From Sympetrum striolatum (lineage: Eukaryota; Arthropoda; Insecta; Odonata; Libellulidae): a stretch of 64,000 nt of DNA. Under the pieces are notes generated by a model, which saw only the letters and a program-made list of their open reading frames with translations, made no database searches and was not told the DNA's origin. The stretch covers positions 64,967,454 to 65,031,453 of the forward strand of contig OX388345.1 of assembly GCA_947579665.1 (NCBI GenBank), given 5' to 3'. Below, piece by piece: positions 1 through 10,665 of this stretch (the first letter of the stretch is position 1; every line of letters starts with the position of its first letter). The position numbers and the translations under genes are program-made.

Positions 1-2179
1 TTGTTAATATGGTAGCACAACCCAAGAACGTCTATTATGTAACAAAAGAAATGAGAGGAAAATATCATCATCGCTCCGATTACCTCAAAAAGCCAGAGAC
101 ATACAGACAGTACCTATTAAACGAAAAAAAAACATATTACTGAATTTGACACCAAATGTGTTTACCCAACAAAATGTCAATAGCTTAATCTTCTTAATCC
201 ATTGTTTCCCCGGAGAGATATTAAGCTTTATTTAGTCGATTCCAGGAATAGCAAGGAGAAAAGAATTATGGCAAACGTATAGGTTTTTTAAATTAAATCA
301 CTTGGGCCTTAACTTGGTGAAACTTTATCTTAAACAGATAGGATGAATAAAATTAACTTCAATCAAAAAAGACACAAACGCACAATACTGTATTTGCGGA
401 ATAAAGTAAATTTTAATTTTTCTTGAGTTTAAAAATAGGTTTTTGTTCAAAATGGACTGACATGGCCAGACAAAAAACCTCTCGATGCAAAACGAAAAAT
501 CGAATTTTTTTATTAAGACCACTTTTTCATACGGAGTTTATAAAAAAACTATCATACATAATATATGCTGAAAACGAGGCTAAATAAAAATTAGTTCACA
601 TATAAACCACCAGGAATTTTTATCAATGATTTAGACATTACAGCCTGATACATAATGTTCTACTTTTATTTGCGGAGACTGAAAGAATGTCATCAGCAGC
701 GACTTGCTTTTCTTCACACATGAAGGCATTGGCTAAACCATTGAAGGGTTCAGAGGTGGTGCTCTTTATGTAGCTTTTGATGAGTTTTTAAGAAAAAAAA
801 AGATCTTCCCCATGTGCCTCTTGGGGAGCTTTACTCTGCAGGGGACAACGCCACTGCATAAATGTAAATAACACGAGTTACAAAATCATTTTTCTCACTA
901 ATATTCCCGACTGAAACAACTCGAGGGATACACTTAGACGATACTTGGGTCAGAATGGATCATCTTCCTAATGAACAACCTCTAGGAAGATGCATACTCG
1001 CAGAAATTAATTTCCAGGAGAAAGCTCGCACCGTACCAAACAACGCGGGATAAACATATTAATATAGTAGGCGCCATGCCTCAGAATAAGTAATTACACC
1101 GCATTTACATGCGCCGGCTTTTTTCGAGCCTCTTTAAACCCAGCTCGTCGCTTCCGTCCGAGACCGTTTAATTCCCGATATTTAAGGACGACGCGCGAAA
1201 GCACTCCGCATAAAAACATTCAGCGACGGCAAAAAACAACGCCGAGGGAGAAAGTGTGCGCAAAATGTACACATATCCCTGCGAGTTGCAGCAAGATGAA
1301 TACGCTCGGGGAGACTGATGAGAAACGAGATGCGTGTAGCTGAGAATTAAGAGAGGCTTGGATCGCGGACGACAGGCGATTAATGATTTGGTTCGAGAGG
1401 CGAGATGAGATTTCACGTCTGTCGCGGGGCTATAAATCGCCGTGTTCGATTTTACGCATCTTGAGCAAATTGAGCGGGTGAACCCACTCCCCGCTCGGGA
1501 GAGAGACAACCCCAGCCTTTTGTTCGCCCCAATTACGTGCGCCGAGACGACGGGTTCTTTGCGCCGGTGTCTGACGACCTACGACCCGCGCAAACGAGTT
1601 TGCTGACCCACTATCCGTAACACGGAACGCTATGCGGCGCGATAAATATTTCCTCGTGAATCTCCCATTTAAAAGCGATTTACGAGGACGAGCGAACGCT
1701 TTGCTCCAGAGGTGGCAAACCTCTGGCACGCGTGTCCGAAGCGAGAGATTTTTTTTGGGACGCAGAATTCTCACCACACTATCTTGATAAACTTCACTTA
1801 ACAAATGAAGCTCCGCAGTAAATAAATGTGGATTTAGCTCATTGACAATGATAATTGACGATAATTTAAGCTAAATGGCATTTTCAATGGTTTTTTCCCA
1901 TTTTTATTTTTCTTATTGACTATATTTGTATCAAATTTTAATTATTGTAGAGTGACTTGTTAATAGCGGCACAAGAACCGTTTTTTCAAGTTTGTTTTAT
2001 GTACTTTTGTTATACCGGAAGAGTCGGTTAACCCCAAACGAGATGTTATCCTAGGGGAACCTATGTCCCTCGATTTTAATATTATAATATTTACTTATGT
2101 ATATGAGTTTATATGAGGAACAATTAAATAAAAAAATTACAAGATCTCCAATGTTGATATTATAAAATGTATATCACCT
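1..2179. other. AT-rich intron-like DNA with a CpG-dense islet
   Basis: No gene is recognised. Roughly 1040-1790 is much richer in G, C and CpG than its surroundings; for example 1141-1200 holds about ten CpGs. Two overlapping minus-strand open frames (1168-1509 and 1430-1804) lie inside this islet. Their translations resemble no family I know, and they are what a stop-poor GC-rich patch produces by chance. Outside the islet the DNA is AT-rich with poly-A and poly-T runs. Confidence 0.6.
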
Positions 2180-2398
2180 TGAGGTGGAAACAATCGAATA
2201 ATTCGATTGTTTGCTTCAATCGAATTATTCGAATAAAGCGTTTCGATTTTTCACTCTATCCTAACCGAAAGAATTTTATCGATTGTTTTTGCGAGTGAAA
2301 AAAATCGAATAGATCTATTCGATTGTTTTAAGCGAGTGAAAACATCAAAGAGATTTATTCGATTGTGCGAAGTGAGTGAAAAATCTTATAAATCTATT
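2180..2398. repeat. 40-bp minisatellite with perfect palindromes
   Basis: Three tandem units of about 40 bp start at 2280, 2320 and 2360. Each begins CGATTGT, carries a GCGAGTGAAAA-like block in the middle and ends near ATCTATT. Two palindromes are visible. At 2188-2212, two 12-bp arms (AAACAATCGAAT and its complement) flank one central base. At 2303-2324 a 22-bp sequence centred on AGATCT is its own reverse complement. Another AATCGAATTATTCGA block sits at 2218-2232, so the ATTCGATT motif is repeated in both orientations through the segment. Function unknown; slippage plus foldback is a sufficient explanation. Confidence 0.8.
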
Positions 2399-3334
2399 AC
2401 ATTCATAAAATACGGCACGTTTGCCCCAAAAGGTTCGCCAACCCTTCTTTAATATAACGCTACTCGAATAATACATATCAATGCCGGGGAAACATATGTC
2501 AAATATAATTGGTGGTATCGGAGGAATTCCGTTCCATTTTAATGAGGATAAAAAATTGCAGATAGACGTCTGAAAAAGAGATCAATTACTTCCATTTGAA
2601 TTTTATCGGGAAACGCTCGAAGGCCGACTGAGGGATAAATGGAGAACTAACGATTATTGCGTTACTTGAATGCCATTCTTTGTTTTACGGATGAATTTAA
2701 TACCAATTACGAGTATAGCGAAAATATATCACCATAACCAGAATGCTCCACTATCGTGAATAATTGGCATTAAAGGTACAGATCCGAGATCACCTTTAGG
2801 AGACGGCAGATCTCGTTTCCTCGGATTCCATTGAAATCGTCGGTAAATCGACCTTGAAGGGCCACGCTTCTTGTGGCCGCTTATCGGTGCAGATTGAACG
2901 CAAGGAGATAAATAACAAAACGGAGCTAATCAAACGCCATTTATCTCTTCAATTGCTTGTCGAGCGAATTAATTCACAACGCCTATTAGTTATAGCAGAA
3001 CAAAGTGGCACGAGCAATAAGAGCAACCATATCTAGCCAACAACCGTTAACCATCAGCCCAAAGCCAATCCTAGATTCAGCCCTGGGAACTCTTTTATGG
3101 TTCCACGGAAGAGCTTCATAATGCCCGAAAACCCACAGCCTTGTCTCGTTAATTTAAATAACCGTCATCGAGATGTTATCCGATCCAACACAAGCACATG
3201 GGCATGCACTTCCCAGCGAGGACTCCACTTCCGACCGAGAGGCCTTGCACAAACGAACTTCAAATTCATGGGAAGCGGTTGGCGGGGCTAAGGTGGATGA
3301 CCGCTTACACGCGGAAGTTTGGTCCATAGTACGA
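2399..3334. other. Unannotated intron-like DNA
   Basis: Mixed-composition sequence. A short plus-strand open frame at 2854-3036 and others near 3097-3429 have no recognisable product. I see no repeat, RNA gene or splice-flanked exon here. Confidence 0.5.
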
Positions 3335-4330
3335 GCAGGATCCTTGGCCTCTCTCTCGTGCCTCCGCCGCGGCCCCCCTGCCGCCCCCTCCCACCCACAC
3401 CGCCCCCGGATTGCACCATCGCCGCCCACCCTAACAACTCCTCATTTTTCAGACTCCTGCATAAGAGTGCCCCCCGATCGCGATTCCGCACCCACGCCCT
3501 ACTCCGACCTCTCTGCATCTCACTTACCCCGTCTATTTTCGCCCTTATCGCTGTCAGAGCGACTCCTACCTTGCTTCTCCTTTCCTTTATCCGTGCTCTT
3601 TCACTTCCTTCTGAACTCTCAATCCAACTTCTCCCCCTACCTTTCTTCTTCATACCATACTTTCTACCCTTGACTCTGCTTCATCTTCTCTTCTTCATTC
3701 CTACATCTCCCCCTCTCAGTTTTCCATTCCTTTAACCTTTCTCCCTTCTTCCTTCAGCAACCCTTCCTTTCCAGCAACTTCCATTCCAATCTTCATCTTC
3801 AACCCCCTCCTGGTCCTACACTATACCTCTAAACCTTCCCCTTCCAATTCCCTCCCCCAAATTCCCCCTTTCCTCAACACCCCACCAAAAGACCACCATT
3901 CCATTTCCTTCCTCTTCTTCCATCACCTCCAACTCCCCGCCCTCAGCCTCTCAGGGGTTACTGTGCCTAGCAACAATCTAGTCTTGGGTTCGAGTCCAAG
4001 TTTGAACATGGAATCTTATGCGAATTTCAGTCTATTAACTCCCAGTCAATTTCTTCATCTCAAACTCAATCACGATTTTCAGCATCGTTCTTATTACTAC
4101 TCCTGTTATTTCAACATCAACCCTACTCAGCTCCTTCCCTCTCCTATCTCCTTTTCCTCCCATTTCTTCGCTCCAACACGTAACTGCCTTCTTCTGCCTT
4201 TCTCCACATCCCCCCTCCATCTCCCCATTTTAAACCCCTCTCCTCCCGCCCCTTGTACCATATCACTCCCTCTCACCACCCTAATCACCCTCCCTCGATC
4301 CCTTCCCCTATTTTCGTATTATGTATCGTT
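3335..4330. repeat. Roughly 1-kb pyrimidine-rich low-complexity tract
   Basis: The plus strand is overwhelmingly C and T for about 1 kb, in short irregular CCT, TTC and CCC runs, interrupted mainly by a tRNA-like insert at about 3934-4110. Several long open frames (for example 3173-3673, 3319-3735 and 3963-4502) exist only because a C/T-only strand rarely spells a stop codon; their proteins are runs of P, S, L and F. This is not protein-coding. Such strand asymmetry can form triplex DNA or act as a strong polypyrimidine region in transcripts, but no function is shown. Confidence 0.8.
3934..4002 (+). mobile_element. tRNA-derived SINE-like head
   Basis: A perfect Pol III B box, GGTTCGAGTCC, lies at about 3988-3998 inside a perfect 5-bp T-stem (CTTGG and CCAAG). 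Upstream, a weaker A-box-like CTCTCAGGGGTTACTG lies at a tRNA-like distance. Between them CTAG-N7-CTAG resembles an anticodon stem with a 7-base loop. No acceptor stem pairs across the ends, and the loop lacks the usual U33, so this is not a working tRNA gene. A decayed tRNA-derived SINE 5' region is the better reading. It interrupts the surrounding pyrimidine tract. Confidence 0.55.
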
Positions 4331-4670
4331 AGACAAACACTGCCTGAAGTGCACTATGAATTGTATATTCTCTTGTTATTTAATTCATTTTACAACACAG
4401 ATTCATGGCAGAAAAAAAATTGCAATGGACTATGATCATGTTTTACTTCTTAGCGAAATTTGTAAAATTTTCTTAATACCTCGCAGGCATTTAAAATTTT
4501 AGATTTTTTTATTGTTAATGAACACATTTTCCCAATTACTTACTCCTGTAAAGATCTATTAGGGTATTGTTCGTCTGATAGATGTGATAACGAATATTAA
4601 AAAATCAACTTTATTTGCTCTCTAAAGATTCTCCCTTTCTAATAAAGCTTGAGATAAAAGAAGAGCATTC
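4331..4670. other. AT-rich DNA without features
   Basis: AT-rich sequence following the pyrimidine tract, up to the LINE-A tail. I see nothing coding or repetitive in it. Confidence 0.5.
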
Positions 4671-4737
4671 TACATCTACATCTACATTAATACCCTACAA
4701 GCCGCCTTTCGGCGTGTGGCAGGGGGTGTATTAAACC
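4671..4737 (-). mobile_element. LINE-A 3' end (tail only)
   Basis: Shares with the copies at 7040 and 49208 a GC-rich block that reads on the minus strand as TACACCCCCTGCCACACGCC followed by GGCGGC-like sequence and a GGGTA motif. It ends in a short microsatellite, here repeats of ATGTAG. Only the last 60-70 bp of the element are present, as expected from extreme 5' truncation during target-primed reverse transcription. Confidence 0.75.
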
Positions 4738-7034
4738 TGTACTACAGTAATACTGTTAATAAACATTACTGTTGTAGAGGTATAAGTGTTCTTTTTTTCC
4801 CTTCTATTTTATTAAGGAGAAAAACCACTAAGTCGAAGCCGAATTAGCAGATTCTATTCTTTCTTTCAATTACGAATTCTTGGTGTAAATTTACTTTGTT
4901 TGTTGTTATTATTAGTACATTATCGTTTGTATTCTAATTATTATTATTTCGTGAATAACATTTAAATTATAATTATAATATAATGCAGCAATTTTATCGT
5001 ATGGAGTAAAAAAACAGCTTTCATAAACAATAAAAGCAAATTGATTATTCCGCAAGTACACATAGAAAAGTGCAAGGACTAAAAATTACTATGAGGTAAA
5101 GCCACTCCCCTCCTTTCTCCTCCCCTTTCTTACAGTCCCTCGAGGGCCCCAACTGTCTCTCTCTCTCTCCGCCGACCCTCTCCTCGGACACCTCTGCCCT
5201 CAAGCCAAAGAGACCGGTTCTCCCCTCCCCCAGCCGCCCTCCCCCCTGGCTTTCATCAATGGCTGACAGAGTTGCCAACCCGACCGCTTCGAGTCAAGGG
5301 CCCGCACGAGGAACATGGAGGGATGAGAAGGACCTCATGCCAATTACGTGGCGGTGTCGAGCCATCCGATCGGAAAAATAATTTCCTTTCCGACTGGCGT
5401 GCGATTTTGGCAACGGGGGGCGGGGAGGGAATTCTCGTCCTTAATTGAAACGGGATCGTAATTCTTATAAATTCGTCCGCGGACGGTCGGAAGGCGGGAT
5501 GTTCATTCGATTCGGGGATGGGATGCTGGAGTTGGTTGATGAGGGTTGGGCGAAGATGGGCTGGAACGCGGCAGGTGGAAAGGGGGTGGGCCGGACTGAC
5601 CCGAGCGGCGCGCCTGCCCGAGGGTCCCGGGTTCGTTTGCTCGGCGAGAATTAGAATACGAGCACCTTACACAAGGAGTGGACTTGGGTAAGGTTTTCTA
5701 AGCACAGATTTAGAGGCGATACGAATTGATCGATTTATTACTGGTCAATGCTGGAGATGGTCCGAGTAAATCGTAAGCACATTACATTCCTGAAAGATGG
5801 TACTACTTTTTGATGGTATACTTTTTGAAAGGTGTTCTAATGAAAACAAAACTAAGAACTATCATAAAAGGTAAATATTAAAAAATATAATTCACATAAG
5901 GCACTAGTATATGAAATAATGTTTTTTAGTTTAGTTTTTTGACCGAACAGACTACTTGAAAATCCCAATGGAGATGTATAAATTGAAAAATGTTTTGGTT
6001 ATAACTTTTCGTTGTACGACTACTTTATTCTTTCACTCTTAAAATCATAATTAGAGAAAAAGCATTTCAAATGGATCACACAAAATGTAATGAAATCCAA
6101 ATAATATTTTAATGAAATGCATCGATTGAATACATATGATATGATATTTATATTAATAATATATAATGTAACATAGGCAAATTGTAAATACTCTAAACGG
6201 GCGACGTAAAAGGGTTTAATAATGCCCACCTTCAAACAAAATAATTTGTCCCTAACATCATCTTGACATAACGATAACGGATGGAATCACAAATAAAAGC
6301 GTAACAAATCAGGAAATGTCAATAAATAGCGGACTGCATTCACCACTTATCAAATAAAAATACACATAATGAGAGAAGAATTACCAATCTTACGGATAAT
6401 TTTCCATACCGAAGATATCAATAACGTTACCACGAGCACGATGAAAGTGTAAAACCACTTCCAACGTATTAAAGTAAAACAGGCGATAAAACCATCGTTA
6501 AGCGTGAATTATTTCCTATTCCATTCTTGTACGGCAGTATGGAAGAGATAAGCTACAGAATAGGCAGGTGGAGGCAAGGTTTAATGGTCCGGCATGGGAG
6601 GGGGAGAGCGAGCATTTTATGCGCATGGGATTTTTATTGAGAGATCGGTCAAGTGGGGAGGAATTATAGTTGGATGAAAGAGATGGTTGTGAAGGGTGGA
6701 ATGGAGGTATCAGTAGGAGGAGATGGGTAGGGAGACGTGGGTTGGGGCGTTTCGTTTACCGAGGTGTCAGAATATGTGGGAGTGGGTAGGAGGCGTGGGA
6801 GGGTATTGTTGGGTGCTCTTGAAATTGGCGATCGCCGCTGCAGAGAAGAAGAAATGCAGAAGAGGGTGGGAGGGCAAGGTATGCGCGGGCACGGATGCGC
6901 TCAAACGTGCCTTGAAATATATGTAAAATCCCATTATGGAGGACATTATTATGATTTATTCCCTTTTGAAAGTAATATATGTTTTCGCTTTCGACTTGCG
7001 ATGCAGAAGCTCCAAGAGAAAGAGGTGATCAAAA
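4738..7034. other. Intron-like DNA with pyrimidine, CpG and G-rich patches
   Basis: No gene found. The stretch includes a CT-rich patch at 5095-5245, a CpG-dense islet at about 5270-5650, AT-rich DNA at 5700-6500, and a plus-strand G-rich patch at 6570-6880 listed separately. Short open frames over these patches have no recognisable products. Confidence 0.5.
6725..6813 (+). other. Two adjacent G-quadruplex motifs
   Basis: At 6725-6747 four G-tracts are separated by loops TA, AGACGT and TT, a canonical quadruplex pattern with all loops of 7 nt or less. At 6778-6813 there are five GGG tracts with loops of 3, 10, 1 and 7 nt. Both lie in a plus-strand purine-rich patch (6570-6880). If the surrounding formin gene is transcribed on the minus strand, these would be on the non-template strand for plus transcription and C-rich in the pre-mRNA. 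Structure in vivo is unproven. Confidence 0.6.
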
Positions 7035-7625
7035 ATTAAGGATTTAGATTTTTAGATTCAGATTTAGATATATACCCCGCGAGCCGCCAGAGGCGTATGG
7101 CAGGGGGTGTAATACACCACCATTATTCATTCATCCCTATTAGCATCTCTAATAGCCTGGGGAAAAACGACCAAAAGTAATTATCCGTCCTTGCGATTAC
7201 TTCCCTATCACGCTTCGTCGATGCCTCTCGGAGATCGCGTTCGCTCCTTACTGGCACTAACGTTTCATTTACTTCGTCTATAAATTCTGAACGAATGACT
7301 TTTTGAAAAGTTTCCGACGATATTCAGATCTTCTCATCTGTAGTGAATTGCAACCGAGGGAATCTATCATTGCCGTAACGCTGCTATCAAACCTGAAATC
7401 CCCGCAGACAAATCGGGCTGCTCTACGCTGGACCATCTCTAAATCTGAGACTAAACCTACTTCGTGTGGGTATGTTCGTGGTATTCAAAGGATGGTGCTT
7501 ACTACAAGATTGAACCAAGAGACCGTCTTAATTTCCCTTTAAATGTCTAGGATCTCAAGTCCAAGGCGATACATCTGGAATCTTTGTGCGAAGAAATTTG
7601 GCTAAAAGTGTTTCTTTCTCAGAAA
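7035..7625 (-). mobile_element. LINE-A, 5'-truncated copy with RT C-terminus
   Basis: On the minus strand this reads from coding remnants into a 3' UTR and a microsatellite-like tail. The tail (7040-7080) is built from TCTAAATC-type repeats. The GC-rich 3' block near 7080-7120 is shared with the copies at 4671, 49208 and, more loosely, 27640. The coding part aligns codon by codon with the plus-strand copy at 27640-28045. The 5' boundary is uncertain; clear similarity begins at about 7440. Clade (CR1, Jockey, L2 or other) cannot be decided from this fragment. Confidence 0.85.
7095..7440 (-). pseudogene. Reverse transcriptase C-terminal fragment (LINE-A)
   Basis: Reading down from about 7438, the minus strand gives VQRRAARFVCGDFRFDSS followed by VTAMIDSLG and RRKLFKK. 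This is the typical region after the polymerase core in non-LTR retrotransposon ORF2 proteins (consensus like VQRRAARFV...SVTEML..LGW..L..RR). That frame stops near 7278. A +1 shift then gives an open frame ending RTDNYFWSFFPRLLEML...GMNE-stop, which matches the usual SFFP motif near the ORF2 end. So the copy carries a frameshift. No endonuclease or catalytic YADD box is present in the window. Confidence 0.85.
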
Positions 7626-9009
7626 TTTGCTTTGCGCTCCACAATTATCAGTCTCAATATCGCATGGGTTAGGAGTGGTACTTAAGCTTCATTCGAAAAA
7701 CTCCTTCTGCCCGAATTCTATTTAGGTATGGCATTTTGCGATAATCAATTAACTGGTTGAATTTAAAGCACTAAGTATGATAGGAGTCAAAACTAAATAT
7801 TTGTTCAGTAAATGCGAGATTATTATTACTCATGATTTAAACATACCACAAATTTCACTAACCATACATCTGCTTTTGATATCAAATGCGAAACTAGTGA
7901 TGAAAAAATGTGAAATGAGCGAAATGAATTCTCGAATTCATCCACCAGAATAGAATCAATTACATTGATGTAGAAGAACATTTTAACTATAAAAATGCGC
8001 TCAGTTTTAAATTGGATGATCGGAGAAAAACATTTTGGAATGAGTTATTTTATCGTAGAGATTCTCATGATTTGAACCAGCGACAGTCCTTCAAACATTT
8101 AATGAGTAGTCATTAATAATGAATATCAATTTAGACGATAACATTTATGTCCAGTGGGTAGGATAAGCATTTAAACATTCCTCGAGATTCAAAGCAATCG
8201 CTTAAAGAGATTTATTTACGAACTCAAAGAGATTGGGCGAATGAGCACAAATAAATCAATTAGAGCCGATAACTATATCGTCCTGTATTCAGAGACATCG
8301 TAAAAACGTTTCTGAAATTGATGACAACGAACTTCGCCCCGCACAGTCTTCAATTCTGCAAACGACGTATGATATGCAAACAGGAATAAAACGCGAATTT
8401 TATGGCCCCGAACTCGCAAATTCACTTCTTAAAAAGAGGGAGCCACGATATCAAATAAGTTCAAGCGGAGTTTCTTGATATCAAATTAAAAAGTTGGCCG
8501 TCAGCGCCGTAAATAACCATCGAGGGAACTTGAACTCAATGAGACTACCCAATAAAATCCCTTCATCCCGGAGATAAACATGCCAAAATCATTCGTCCAT
8601 TTAGCAATTCATTTCCCATGAACGATAAAGGAAGTATATATGGATAAATGATAATGAAAAAGTAATATAATGTTAAAGTAAGGGTTTGCTTGGCAGGGTG
8701 ATGTACGGTGGGGAAGGGCTATAATGAACCCCGAAAAACCCAGATAAAACGGTCACAAATAATTTAATAAATGCATTATTTAGTTATACAGTAAATATAA
8801 TATAGATATGTAAGAATATAACAATTCTATAGGAATTGTTTGTTAATAATGTATATATTATATATTAATTATGTTTATAACTTCCCTGTAGTCCATTTTT
8901 TCTTATGATTCTGTTAGGTTTTTTACATTCACAATTCTTCTAATGTTTCTCATACTATTCTCTTTACTTTTATTATTTTATAATTAATGGCGATGGGTTA
9001 GATGGAAGA
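7626..9009. other. AT-rich DNA without recognised features
   Basis: No gene or splice-flanked exon is recognised. The part from about 8750 to 9009 is very AT-rich and probably belongs to the body or upstream sequence of the ATT-tailed retroposon at 9010. Confidence 0.5.
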
Positions 9010-9067
9010 AGAGACTTTTAATCTCAATCTCGCCCAAATAAAGACGATTTTTATTATTATTATAACT
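9010..9067 (+). mobile_element. ATT-tailed retroposon 3' end, copy 1
   Basis: The segment AGAGAC...TCTCAATCTCGCC, then AAATAAAGA, ends in a (TTA)n tail. The same order of blocks occurs at 44684-44734, with about nine of ten bases shared over 36 bp. A polyadenylation-like AATAAA just before a short-repeat tail is characteristic of LINE or SINE 3' ends. The upstream extent is not defined. Confidence 0.65.
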
Positions 9068-9073
9068 TGTATG

Positions 9074-9112
9074 CCTACATATATAACTATATATAACGTG
9101 TATATGTAGGTA
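9074..9112. repeat. Imperfect AT palindrome
   Basis: Arms CCTACATATA and TATATGTAGG are inverted around an AT-rich centre, directly after the ATT tail of the retroposon. Probably microsatellite-derived. Confidence 0.5.
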
Positions 9113-9985
9113 GAAAAACTGGGTTTACGGTCTACCAGCAGTTTATGCCATAGTAATCACAAAGGAGAATTCCTCGTTGGAACTGAAACGTTAACAAGGC
9201 TCCAGAGCGATGCAAAAAATTGTTCCCTCCAGAGCTATGCAAAAGTTATCACTTTCGCCTCTGAGTCCAGTCTTTCCTCTTGTTTTCCGGGAGAACTAAT
9301 TTCCCAACTAACGTTAGCAGTTTGCTCTTGAAAGCGGCCGCCTTATTAGCATCTATTGCAGACTCCCGACGGACGTTCCCTTTCATGCGTTCGGAAAGTT
9401 CACGCGTTCCCAAGAGAGCGGTGGGCATGATCGGCGGTGGCACTTGCCTCTCTAAGGTCCACCTCATCAGGAAGATCAACAGGTACTGACCGAGCTAAGT
9501 GCTTGCTGGCCTTGGCTGCCAGGTAGGTAGTGTCCGCCGCATGAAACAGTACTAAGGTCGCAGAATGTCACTGCCACCTCTATCTCGACGAGACATTAAC
9601 CGTGAGACGATTCAATTCGATGCGATTAAACATGCCACGTATGCTAATCGGAGGGGTTGAGAATGCCATCGCGGATCCTTGCCGAGGAATATTTAAGCGT
9701 AAAGCGATTTTTTCGTTTCTGAGATTGCCTTTACCTGCTGGTTACCTTCGGGAGGCACTGGAACGGATAAAACGAGTGGCAACAAACGGGAGGAATAATA
9801 AGCCGAAGACAAACTTAAGAGATTTTCGTACGTGCTTTTCATCGCTGCTGAAATCAGTGTATTGCAACGAAGTGAGATATACGAATAGAATTAAATTGAC
9901 CAATGTAGCTAACGGGACATTAAAAAAATATATATCCTATTTTAATCTATTATACATAGATGCTTCTCCGGATTCATTCATATAA
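9113..9985. other. CpG-richer DNA, no recognised gene
   Basis: About 9190-9480 and 9600-9850 are CpG-richer than their surroundings. Open frames at 9249-9489 run on both strands and one at 9602-9985 on the plus strand; none gives a recognisable protein. Confidence 0.5.
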
Positions 9986-10006
9986 ATAGATAGATAGATA
10001 GATAGG
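9985..10006 (+). repeat. (GATA)n microsatellite
   Basis: About five tandem TAGA/GATA units, slightly imperfect at the ends. Confidence 0.9.
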
Positions 10007-10039
10007 ATACTAATTCACAGGCTAAACCACAAGCGTCAT

Positions 10040-10665
10040 TGACTTGAAATTTTTACGGAGTATTGGCCATTACGTATAACTGCCAGAAAAATTGCGATTT
10101 TGAACCTCAGTGTCATGGGTTCGATACCAGAGGGTCTCAAAGTCCCGATTTTTCCATTTAAATGCATAGCCTTGATTTTCCGGAATTTTTTAAAAATACT
10201 TCCCGGATAGGTAGAGAATCAAAACTCTAGGAGCCTATATATATGGTCATGATCTATCGAAAACATAAATGACTTTCACGGAAAATATCCTGGGTTCGAT
10301 GCTAGGACGATGCAAATATCTGACCTTTAAAATACATGGGAGTAGTTTTTCATTATTTTTTTTGGATGCACTTATCGAAATGATAGGAAGTTCGTGCTTG
10401 GCTAGAAGATGTATGGTAAGAATTAGTTAAAGAAAAAAGTTTCATAAGACCGTACTATTCCTGGGTTCGATGCCGGGGCACATTAAAATTTCTCTCATAA
10501 GGAATATATGGGAAAAGTAGGTCGTCGTTTCAGGCAGTTGCAGCCATTATTTCTGCCTGAATTTTCACACATAGAGATGGTGATCTTCTGTTGTGATGCA
10601 TAGTAAGTATGACCAGGAAGACCTGGGTTCGATGCCGGACGAATAAATTGCAGCGAATTTTAAGA
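10040..10665 (+). repeat. Four diverged ~170-bp tandem units with a conserved core
   Basis: The core TGGGTTCGATGCC-like motif occurs at 10116, 10291, 10462 and 10624, with spacings of 175, 171 and 162 bp. Sequence after each core is related but much more diverged (AT-rich, with ATACATGGGA-like blocks in units 2 and 3). The core matches the Pol III B-box consensus GGTTCGANTCC at 10 of 11 positions in three units and 9 of 11 in the second. Unit 3 also has TTGGCTAGAAG upstream, faintly like an A box. It may be a tandem array of a tRNA-derived SINE, or a satellite that picked up a B box. No homologous unit is seen beyond the ends. Confidence 0.7.

Noticed and set aside
1430..1804. 124-codon minus-strand frame
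   Set aside because: No family resemblance, it overlaps another minus frame and sits in a CpG islet; no conserved splice sites flank it.
2280..2398. CRISPR-like array
   Set aside because: Only three diverged units with no distinct spacers, in a eukaryotic context; it is a minisatellite.
3173..3735. Long plus-strand open frames of 166 and 138 codons
   Set aside because: They lie in a C/T-only tract where stops are rare; both predicted proteins are low-complexity P/S/L/F and the two frames overlap.
3934..4002. Functional tRNA gene
   Set aside because: Perfect T-arm and B box, but no acceptor stem and a non-canonical anticodon loop; called a SINE-like head.
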